Assembly: GCA_900551605.1 (NCBI GenBank)
Contig: URWS01000111.1
Coordinates: 1 to 5,772 of the forward strand
Length of the DNA stretch: 5,772 nucleotides
DNA from: an uncultured Collinsella sp.
GTDB taxonomy: Bacteria; Actinomycetota; Coriobacteriia; Coriobacteriales; Coriobacteriaceae
Direction of reading: 5' to 3'
A program made the position numbers and the translations under genes. This document shows, in pieces, positions 1-5,772 of the stretch. A model generated the notes under the pieces. The model did not search any database, had not been told where the DNA came from, and saw only the letters and a list, made by a program, of their open reading frames with translations. Positions within the stretch are counted from its first letter, which is position 1, and each line of letters begins with the position of its first letter.

Positions 1-30
1 GCCATGGCCAATGCGCAGGTTACTGAACAT
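1..30 (-). CDS. ispF: IspF N-terminus (2-C-methyl-D-erythritol 2,4-cyclodiphosphate synthase), cut by window edge
   Basis: Only ten codons are visible, reading MFSNLRIGHG on the minus strand. IspF proteins typically begin M-R-I-G-H-G-(Y/F)-D-V-H, so the RIGHG block and the position directly after ispD identify the gene despite its shortness. The ATG at 30-28 lies inside the end of ispD, in another frame, and the two genes overlap by 11 nt. An AGAGG at 44-40 with a 9-nt spacer is a plausible ribosome binding site. IspF cyclises CDP-methylerythritol 2-phosphate, two steps after IspD in the MEP pathway. The extra MFSNL relative to the usual MRIGHG start is a small N-terminal extension. The rest of the gene lies to the left of the window, so integrity cannot be judged. 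Confidence 0.72.
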   Translation of the reverse strand, partial: MFSNLRIGHG

Positions 31-748
31 GGGGAAGGTCCTCTCCCTCGGCCATGCGGCCAAGCAGAATCGCGGTTACGGGACGCAGGTCCTCGGGCAC
101 CGTCACCTTAAGGTTATCGCGCGGGCTCTGGACGCAGCGGACGCGCCCACCCATGCGCTCGACCAGTGACGAATCGTCCGTGCCGATAAAGCCCTCGGCA
201 ATCGCCGCGGCATGGGCGCGCTTCATGGCGTCGACACTAAAAATCTGCGGCGTCTGCGCGGCCCAGTACAGCTCGCGCGGCGGCGTCTCGACGATGTTGT
301 CGCCATCGACGATTTTGAGTGTGTCGATGGCAGGCTGGCCGCACACGACACCGTCGAGGGCACGGTCGCTCACGAGCACGTCGATAGCGTGGTCGATGGC
401 CTCGGTCGTAATGAGCGGACGAGCGCCATCGTGAATGGCGACGTATTCAAAGCCCGCCGGCACCGCATGCACGCCGGCACGGGTGGAATCCTGACGGGTA
501 TCGCCGGCATCGGCAAAGCTGATGGGCGTGTCATAGTCAAACGGGTCGATGGCCAGGCGGCGCATCTCGGCACGACGCTCGGCAGGGCAAACCACGACGA
601 TGTGGCCGACCTTATTGCTACGGTCAAATGCGCGGATGGACCAGCTCATAAGCGGACGGCCCGCTACATTGACGAGCTGCTTACCACCGGGGTTACCAAA
701 GCGCTGGCCGCTGCCACCGGCAACGACCACGGCGCATACGGGCGCCAT
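20..748 (-). CDS. ispD: IspD, 2-C-methyl-D-erythritol 4-phosphate cytidylyltransferase
   Basis: This cytosolic enzyme transfers CMP from CTP to MEP, giving CDP-methylerythritol in the non-mevalonate isoprenoid pathway. The protein is 242 residues, about the family length. Visible motifs are the N-terminal nucleotide-binding loop AGGSGQRFG (10-18, canonical A-G-G-x-G-x-R-x-G), GGKQL with the CTP-binding Lys (21-25), the GDTRQDSTRAG segment (82-92), HDGARPL (106-112), QTPQIF (165-170), the TDD motif (190-192) and a C-terminal KVT (214-216). The ATG at 748-746 is chosen because it begins exactly at the nucleotide-binding domain and has an AGGGG at 761-757 with good spacing. Its first base is also the last base of the disA TAA stop (TAATG), which suggests translational coupling. 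A longer open frame upstream of this ATG lies inside disA and is not coding. The downstream end overlaps ispF by 11 nt. There is no sign of damage. Confidence 0.96.
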   Translation of the reverse strand: MAPVCAVVVAGGSGQRFGNPGGKQLVNVAGRPLMSWSIRAFDRSNKVGHIVVVCPAERRAEMRRLAIDPFDYDTPISFADAGDTRQDSTRAGVHAVPAGFEYVAIHDGARPLITTEAIDHAIDVLVSDRALDGVVCGQPAIDTLKIVDGDNIVETPPRELYWAAQTPQIFSVDAMKRAHAAAIAEGFIGTDDSSLVERMGGRVRCVQSPRDNLKVTVPEDLRPVTAILLGRMAEGEDLPHVQ

Positions 749-1815
749 TATGCGTTCCCCTGTTTGGTGCCCTTCATGCGGTACAGGGAGTCCGCAAGAA
801 TGGCAGGGTTGTTGACGCCAAAGTCGCCCAGGCGCTCCGGATCTTCGCTGATGTCGTCCATGAGCTCCTGCAGCGATCCATACTCGTCGACGATCTTCTC
901 GGCCACGCCGTCGCGCACGACGGACACGCGCGAAAGCGTGCGCAGGCCCAGCGGTGTCATGACGGAGTCCTCGTCCAGGTCGTCGTAACCCAGAACCGCC
1001 GCCACATGCTGCGGGTCGGACAAGTCCTTGGGCGTCATACGGCTCAGGTTGGCGCGGATCTTTTCGGCATTGGCCTCGGAGGAATCGCTCGCATAGTCGC
1101 GAATCATCAGGTCGTACTCGGTATCCATGCTGGAGCCGGCGAGCTGCTCGAGCTGCATCTGCACGAGCTTGCCCTGGTTGCCCAGCTTGACAATGCAATC
1201 CTTAAGTTCGGTCTTTGCCTGCTGCATGATCTCGAAGCTCGAGAAAATCCCGGTAATGTCGGCGAGCGTAACGTAGTCGTCGAGCTCGAGGGCCGTCAGG
1301 CGCAGCAGGGAGCGGTCGAGCGACTGACGGGTAGTCTGGAGCGTGGCGACGAGCTGGTTGACCGAGCTCATGATGGTGGTGACGGGCTGGATCTCGTAGC
1401 TCTTGCCGTGAACGTACACGTTGACGACGGCACGACGGGCCGAGACCGAGATCACGATGGCATCCGTGAGCACCGACATGCGGGCGGCGGTGCGGTGACG
1501 CATGCCCGTCTCACTCGTGGCAAGCGAGGGATCGGGATTGAGGTGGAAGTTGGCGCGCAGGATCTGGGTGAGGTCGCCGTCGATGACGATGGCGCCGTCC
1601 ATCTTGGAAAGCTCGAACAGGCGGTTCGAGGTAAACGAAATGTTGAGCGGGAAGCCGTCGTTACCGGCAGCGAGCACGTTTTCGGTGTCGCCGACGCAAA
1701 TAAGAGCGCCCAGGTGACCAGCAATGATCATGTCGAGGGCGGTGCGGATCGGCTGGCCAGGTGCCGTCAGGCGGATGGCCTGTTCCATACGCTTTTGCAG
1801 CTCGTTCTTATCCAA
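748..1815 (-). CDS. disA: DisA, DNA integrity scanning diadenylate cyclase (c-di-AMP synthase)
   Basis: DisA condenses two ATP molecules into cyclic di-AMP and, in the known family, scans DNA for branched structures. The 355-residue protein matches the usual length. The N-terminal DAC domain (about 1-140) carries the active-site DGA motif at 73-75 (KMDGAIVID) and the RHR motif at 106-108 (GMRHRTAAR). A helical linker domain (about 150-280) and a C-terminal helix-hairpin-helix-like region (about 290-350) follow. The DAC motifs are intact, so cyclase activity is expected. The HhH turn is divergent: LGDFGVNNPA replaces the usual G-hydrophobic-G pattern. The start is TTG at 1815-1813, supported by GGGAG seven bases upstream. 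No in-frame ATG occurs before an upstream stop at 1851-1849. It is the first gene of a disA-ispD-ispF unit and is divergent from mntP. radA, a frequent partner just upstream, is absent here. Confidence 0.96.
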   Translation of the reverse strand: MDKNELQKRMEQAIRLTAPGQPIRTALDMIIAGHLGALICVGDTENVLAAGNDGFPLNISFTSNRLFELSKMDGAIVIDGDLTQILRANFHLNPDPSLATSETGMRHRTAARMSVLTDAIVISVSARRAVVNVYVHGKSYEIQPVTTIMSSVNQLVATLQTTRQSLDRSLLRLTALELDDYVTLADITGIFSSFEIMQQAKTELKDCIVKLGNQGKLVQMQLEQLAGSSMDTEYDLMIRDYASDSSEANAEKIRANLSRMTPKDLSDPQHVAAVLGYDDLDEDSVMTPLGLRTLSRVSVVRDGVAEKIVDEYGSLQELMDDISEDPERLGDFGVNNPAILADSLYRMKGTKQGNA

Positions 1816-1822
1816 GGCATCG

Positions 1823-1827
1823 CTCCC
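1823..1827 (-). promoter_or_regulatory. Ribosome binding site fixing the TTG start of disA
   Basis: GGGAG on the minus strand stands seven bases before TTG (1815-1813). An ATG also lies between them at 1820-1818, but it is out of frame with disA. The in-frame upstream codons contain no ATG, GTG or TTG before a TGA at 1851-1849. The TTG is therefore the best-supported start. The mntP gene on the other strand uses the same GGGAG at the same seven-base spacing. Confidence 0.7.
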
Positions 1828-1951
1828 ATCGTATACGCTCCATAAACGTCAATAAGTTTCTCACGGTTTGCCTCTGTGACGCCCGCAAAATCCGATGCTT
1901 ACAGAATGAGCGAACACAGCTGAGAGCCCCAATCCAAATGAGCTGCTTATG

Positions 1952-1960
1952 TGGTAGCAT
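1952..1960 (+). promoter_or_regulatory. Probable extended -10 promoter element for the mntP leader
   Basis: TGG followed by TAGCAT (1955-1960) fits an extended -10 (TGn plus a TATAAT-like hexamer). It would place the transcript start near 1967-1971, directly before the riboswitch aptamer, which is where a leader RNA should begin. No good TTGACA-like -35 is seen at the expected distance (about 1932-1937 reads ATCCAA), consistent with an extended -10 promoter but also the main weakness of the call. No clear promoter for disA could be defined on the other strand of the same 140-bp region. Confidence 0.45.
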
Positions 1961-1974
1961 CGGGATTCGCATAA

Positions 1975-2072
1975 ATGAGGGAGTAGTCGCGTGATCGGGT
2001 TCGCCTCCGGTGGCGCGGCAAGTCAACACACTGGCCGATGCGGCCTGGCTTGCCTTAATGAACGAGACTCGT
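1975..2072 (+). promoter_or_regulatory. yybP-ykoY family Mn2+ riboswitch aptamer upstream of mntP
   Basis: This stretch has the conserved pieces of the yybP-ykoY manganese-sensing RNA in order: GGGAGTAG at the 5' side (1979-1986), GTCAACAC in the first internal loop (2022-2029), TGGCTTG in the second strand of the central helix, and AACGAGAC in the metal-binding loop strand (2061-2068). Helices I can draw: P1 ATGAG (1975-1979) with CTCGT (2068-2072, one G-U pair); a central helix GGCAAG (2017-2022) with CTTGCC (2049-2054); and an apical hairpin GGCC (2033-2036) with GGCC (2042-2045). Position ahead of mntP, a classic target of this class, gives independent support. The family senses Mn2+ through two docked loops and usually acts as an ON switch. 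The assignment rests on recalled consensus and has not been tested with a covariance model. Confidence 0.87.
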
Positions 2073-2109
2073 GGCTGTGCGCGCAACGCGTACGCCACGG
2101 GTCTTTTTT
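2066..2109 (+). terminator. Riboswitch-controlled intrinsic terminator in the mntP leader
   Basis: GACTCGTGGC (2066-2075) pairs with GCCACGGGTC (2094-2103). After one bulged T, GTGCGCG (2077-2083) pairs with CGCGTAC (2087-2093), leaving a CAA loop. The long stem is followed at once by six T residues (2104-2109), a textbook intrinsic terminator. Its 5' arm contains CTCGT (2068-2072), which is also the 3' strand of aptamer helix P1, so P1 and the terminator cannot form together. Mn2+ stabilising the aptamer should prevent termination and let RNA polymerase reach mntP. Confidence 0.88.
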
Positions 2110-2111
2110 GT

Positions 2112-2155
2112 TACTCCCCCAAGAGGTACACGCGGGCCCGCCCGCAGAGAGGGAG
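2112..2155 (+). promoter_or_regulatory. mntP Shine-Dalgarno and possible sequestering hairpin
   Basis: The mntP ribosome binding site is GGGAG at 2151-2155, seven bases before the ATG. The leader between the terminator and this site contains CTCCC (2114-2118), complementary to it. Between them lies a small hairpin GCGGG (2132-2136)/CCCGC (2141-2145) that would bring the two strands closer. TACTCCC (2112-2118) can alternatively pair with GGGAGTA at the 5' end of the aptamer (1979-1985). The ribosome binding site is secure, but the sequestering structure is inference from complementarity alone and the pairing is only five base pairs. Confidence 0.35.
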
Positions 2156-2162
2156 CCAGACT

Positions 2163-2741
2163 ATGGGACTCGCAGAGCTCGTGCTGCTCGCCGTTGGCCT
2201 TTCGATGGATGCCTTTGCCGTATCCATCTGCAAGGGCCTTGGCATGAAGAAGATCAACCTTAAAGTCGCCGTGGTGCTCGGCCTGTTCTTTGGCGGCTTT
2301 CAGGCCGGCATGCCCGTAATCGGATGGGCGCTTGGCAGCCAATTCATGGGCATCATCGGACCCATCGACCATTGGATCGCCTTTATCCTTTTGGCCTTTA
2401 TCGGCGGCAAAATGCTGTGGGAAGCCTTTACCGAGGACGAGAATGAAGGCGACGGCAAGGATGCCGAAAAGATTGACCTGGGCGAGTACCTGATCCTCGC
2501 CATCGCCACCTCAATCGACGCCCTAGCCATAGGCATCTCATTTGCGGCGCTCTCGGTTGACATCGTTCCCGCTGTATCGCTTATCGGCGTCACAACGTTT
2601 ATCTTCTCCGTCGCCGGCGTAGCGATCGGCCACACCTTTGGCGCGCGCTACGAAAAACCTGCCACCATCGTGGGCGGCATCGTGCTCATCCTCATCGGGC
2701 TTAAGATCTTGCTCGAGCATCTGGGGATCCTCGCGCTGTAA
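2163..2741 (+). CDS. mntP: MntP, manganese efflux pump
   Basis: MntP is an inner-membrane exporter that removes excess Mn2+ from the cytoplasm. The 192-residue protein is the usual length and very hydrophobic, with about six membrane segments in two related halves. Each half starts with a similar motif carrying a conserved Asp: GLSMDAFAVSI (12-22, D16) and ATSIDALAIGI (115-125, D119). Further family signatures are FFGGFQAGMP (42-51), AFIGGKMLWEA (78-88) and GVAIGHTFG (152-160). An acidic, Glu/Asp-rich cytoplasmic loop (about 90-107) joins the halves. The start is the ATG at 2163 with GGGAG seven bases upstream. An open frame extends further upstream to 2010, but it runs through the riboswitch and terminator and is not coding. 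The gene is a single-gene transcript, divergent from disA and convergent with pepD. Confidence 0.96.
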   Translation: MGLAELVLLAVGLSMDAFAVSICKGLGMKKINLKVAVVLGLFFGGFQAGMPVIGWALGSQFMGIIGPIDHWIAFILLAFIGGKMLWEAFTEDENEGDGKDAEKIDLGEYLILAIATSIDALAIGISFAALSVDIVPAVSLIGVTTFIFSVAGVAIGHTFGARYEKPATIVGGIVLILIGLKILLEHLGILAL

Positions 2742-2746
2742 CGAAT

Positions 2747-2781
2747 AACGGCCGCCCGGCATTACGCCAGGCGGCCGTTTT
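2747..2781 (+). terminator. Intrinsic terminator between convergent mntP and pepD
   Basis: AACGGCCGCC (2747-2756) pairs perfectly with GGCGGCCGTT (2770-2779). After one C-A mismatch, GGC pairs with GCC around an ATTAC loop. On the plus strand it ends in four T residues (2778-2781), so it clearly serves mntP, five bases after its stop. On the minus strand the stem is followed by TTATTCGTTA, a weak U-rich tail, so it may also end pepD transcripts arriving from the right. Confidence 0.85.
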
Positions 2782-2819
2782 CATAGCCAGCCGTTTTAGA
2801 GCGGCTTCACAGGCGACCT

Positions 2820-4277
2820 TTACGCAGCGAGGCGCTTGAGGACATCGATGAGCAGCTCGTAGAAGCGCTCGGCAGAAGCGAGCTCCATGCTCTCGTCCGG
2901 GGTGTGGACATCGGAGAGCGTCGGGCCCACGGCGATGGCGTCCAGGCCGTGCAGGGCCTCGGCAAACAGGCCGCACTCAAGGCCGGCGTGAATGGACTCG
3001 ATGCGCAGCTCGGAGCCAAAGAGCTCGCGATAGCTCTCGACGAAGACGTCGCGGACCGGCGAATGCTCGGCATAGCTCCAGCCGGGATACTCGAACTCGA
3101 ACTTGGCGTCGAAGCCCAGGACATCGGCCAGCGTCTGCAGGCGGTCCTTAAACTCGTTCTGCAGCGAGGTGATCGAGGAGCGCGGGGACAGCATGATCTT
3201 GACCTCGTCGTCAGAGGTGGCAACCACACCGATGTTGGAGGAAACCTCGACGGAGCCGTCGGTGGCGACGTTGCGGCGAATCACGCCGTTAGGGGCAAGA
3301 CGCAGGGCGCGGATGAGGGCAAGCGCGGACTTCTGGTCCATGGCCTCGACCTCGGCGTCGTCGGCAATCTCGACGGTGCAGGTAAAGCCGGGGTCGAAGA
3401 CCTCGAGCTCGGCAGTGACGTCGGCGATGATGCCCTTTGCGATCTGGGCCGCGGCCTCGGCGGCAGCGTGGTCGGCGTAGACCAGAACAGCCTTGCACTC
3501 ACGGTTGATGGCGTTGTCCTTGGTGCCGCCGTTGAAGCTGACGATGGCGGGCTCGCCGGCAACCATCAGGCGGTCGATGATGCGGGCCATGATGAGGTTG
3601 CCGTTGCCGCGCTCCAGGTGGATATCGCTGCCGGAGTGACCGCCCAGCAGGCCGGAGATGTCGAGCGTGAGGGTGCTACCGGTCTTGTGCTCGCGCGCGA
3701 TCGGGCAGGTGTAGGTAACGACGACACCGCCGGCGCAGCTGACGGTGGCAACGCCCTCTTCCTCGGAGTCAAGGTTAATCATAGTGCGGGCGCTAATCTG
3801 GGACTTGTCGAGCGTCTCGGCGCCGACCAGGCCAGTCTCCTCGTCGGTGGTGAATACGCACTCGAGGGCGGGGTGAACGATCGAATCGTCATCGAGAACA
3901 GTGAGCATCAGAGCGACGGCGATACCGTTGTCGGCGCCCAGAGTGGTGCCGTTAGCGGTGAGGACACCGTCCTTGACGACCAAGTCGATACCGTCGGTCG
4001 TAAAGTCGTGCTCAACGGAGCCCAACTTGTCGCACACCATATCGATGTGGCCCTGCAGCATGACGGTCGGGGCATTCTCGGCGCCGGCAGATGCGGGCTT
4101 GCGAATGATGACGTTGTAGACCTCGTCCTGATACACATCGAGACCGCGCTCCTTGGCAAACGCGACCAGGAAATCGCTGATGCCCTTCTCGTTGCCAGAC
4201 CCACGGGGGATCGCGCTGACCTCCTCAAAGAAATGGAACAGCTGGGCGGGCTCGTAGCCGGTAATCTTGTAGTCCAT
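2820..4277 (-). CDS. pepD: PepD, aminoacyl-histidine dipeptidase (M20 family, cytosol non-specific dipeptidase)
   Basis: PepD is a metal-dependent cytosolic enzyme that cleaves dipeptides such as Xaa-His and finishes protein and peptide breakdown. The protein is 485 residues, the same as the E. coli enzyme. M20 metal and catalytic residues are in place: GHIDM (76-80, H77 ligand and D79), GADNG (114-118, bridging D116), DEETG (145-149, E146 base and E147 ligand), NLDSEEEG (168-175, D170) and DVHTPDE (456-462, H458). The lid/dimerisation domain lies between about 185 and 380 and includes LLGGHSGSDIH (210-220). The start is the ATG at 4277-4275, four bases after a near-perfect AAGGAGG (4288-4282). 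An open frame continues 35 codons further up, but that segment lacks family similarity and would bypass the excellent ribosome binding site. It lies downstream of clpC on the same strand, separated by a 214-bp gap with its own signals. Confidence 0.95.
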   Translation of the reverse strand: MDYKITGYEPAQLFHFFEEVSAIPRGSGNEKGISDFLVAFAKERGLDVYQDEVYNVIIRKPASAGAENAPTVMLQGHIDMVCDKLGSVEHDFTTDGIDLVVKDGVLTANGTTLGADNGIAVALMLTVLDDDSIVHPALECVFTTDEETGLVGAETLDKSQISARTMINLDSEEEGVATVSCAGGVVVTYTCPIAREHKTGSTLTLDISGLLGGHSGSDIHLERGNGNLIMARIIDRLMVAGEPAIVSFNGGTKDNAINRECKAVLVYADHAAAEAAAQIAKGIIADVTAELEVFDPGFTCTVEIADDAEVEAMDQKSALALIRALRLAPNGVIRRNVATDGSVEVSSNIGVVATSDDEVKIMLSPRSSITSLQNEFKDRLQTLADVLGFDAKFEFEYPGWSYAEHSPVRDVFVESYRELFGSELRIESIHAGLECGLFAEALHGLDAIAVGPTLSDVHTPDESMELASAERFYELLIDVLKRLAA

Positions 4278-4321
4278 GGTGCCTCCTTGGCGCAACTGGT
4301 TAGACAGTAAGACATGCGACT

Positions 4322-4350
4322 TGTATATTCCCAGACTTTGCGTGCATAAA
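4322..4350 (-). promoter_or_regulatory. Possible pepD promoter
   Basis: On the minus strand TATACA (4327-4322) makes a fair -10. TTTATG (4350-4345) stands 17 bases upstream, a weak -35 with three consensus matches. Transcription would start near 4315, leaving a leader of about 38 nt before the ATG. The separation from clpC by a hairpin supports a separate promoter, but the hexamers themselves are not strong. Confidence 0.38.
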
Positions 4351-4431
4351 CCAGTCGAAAACGCCGAGCGCTCTCGCATCATCGGCTAACGGTGGACCGC
4401 ATAGCGCAACGGTCAAAGTTACCGCAGCTCT

Positions 4432-4466
4432 ACAAATCGAGGCGCCCTTTCCGGAGCGCCTCGATT
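4432..4466 (-). terminator. Hairpin terminator downstream of clpC
   Basis: An 11-bp perfect inverted repeat, AATCGAGGCGC (4435-4445) and GCGCCTCGATT (4456-4466), encloses a ten-base loop that may add a further GG/CC pairing. It lies 25 bases after the clpC stop. On the minus strand the stem runs into ATTTGTAGAG, a short and imperfect U-rich tail, so termination may be partial and some clpC transcripts could continue into pepD. On the plus strand no T-run follows. Confidence 0.62.
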
Positions 4467-4491
4467 GCACAGATCAAATTGTCGCGACGCC

Positions 4492-5772
<1,281 letters not shown>

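Noticed and set aside
749..1198. N-terminal extension of the ispD frame to a 392-residue protein
   Set aside because: The extra part lies entirely inside disA in another frame, is Arg/Ala/Gly-rich noise, and the nucleotide-binding domain begins exactly at the ATG at 748.
1006..1845. Long plus-strand frame opposite disA
   Set aside because: Antisense to disA, whose DGA and RHR motifs establish the minus strand as coding. The translation is repetitive and Val/Asp/His/Gly-rich.
2010..2162. Longer MntP with 51 extra N-terminal residues
   Set aside because: The extension would be encoded by the riboswitch and terminator. The canonical MntP start sequence and ribosome binding site are at 2163.
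2789..2806. Small inverted repeat AGCCG/CGGCT with an eight-base loop after the mntP terminator
   Set aside because: Only five base pairs and no T-run on either strand. A stronger terminator lies immediately beside it.
2904..4310. A 468-codon open frame on the plus strand opposite pepD
   Set aside because: It is the mirror of a high-GC gene: a Val/Gly/Asp-rich, low-information translation with no family motifs. PepD on the minus strand has all its catalytic residues and a strong ribosome binding site.
4278..4382. A 35-residue N-terminal extension of PepD
   Set aside because: The AAGGAGG directly before the ATG at 4277 and the 485-residue family length favour the shorter form. The extension overlaps the likely promoter.

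Overview
The window is a compact, GC-rich bacterial chromosome segment in which every gene is an ordinary housekeeping or metal-homeostasis gene. The presence of ClpC, a DisA-type diadenylate cyclase, the MEP isoprenoid genes ispD-ispF and strong GGAGG/GGGAG ribosome binding sites points to a Gram-positive lineage. High GC together with a clpC/disA/ispD neighbourhood suggests a high-GC actinobacterium. A gut-type Coriobacteriia such as Collinsella or a relative is my best guess, but this is inference from gene content and style, not from a search.

Layout, left to right. (1) Positions 1-1815, minus strand: disA, ispD and ispF in one tight unit, read right to left. disA starts at a TTG codon. 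Its stop overlaps the ispD start (TAATG), and the end of ispD overlaps the start of ispF by 11 nt. Only the first ten codons of ispF are in the window. (2) Positions 1816-2162: a divergent intergenic region. It holds a probable promoter, a yybP-ykoY-family manganese riboswitch aptamer and an intrinsic terminator whose 5' arm overlaps the closing helix of the aptamer. (3) Positions 2163-2741, plus strand: mntP, a manganese efflux pump, controlled by that leader. (4) Positions 2742-2819: a strong hairpin terminator between the convergent mntP and pepD. (5) Positions 2820-4277, minus strand: pepD, an M20-family aminoacyl-histidine dipeptidase with a near-perfect Shine-Dalgarno. (6) Positions 4278-4491: pepD upstream region and a hairpin that probably ends clpC transcription. 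(7) Positions 4492-5772, minus strand: the C-terminal half of clpC, open at the right edge, with an unusual Gly/Pro/Ala-rich 50-residue tail.

Functionally, ClpC unfolds proteins for ClpP and PepD finishes dipeptides, so the right half is about protein turnover. disA makes c-di-AMP, and ispD/ispF perform consecutive-branch steps of the MEP pathway. mntP with its Mn2+ riboswitch is the one clearly regulated locus: excess Mn2+ should stabilise the aptamer, break the terminator and switch on export. I did not find a wholly new system. The most rewarding parts are the fully readable riboswitch/terminator switch, including a possible second layer at the Shine-Dalgarno, the altered C-terminal regions of DisA and ClpC, and the absence of radA from its common place next to disA.
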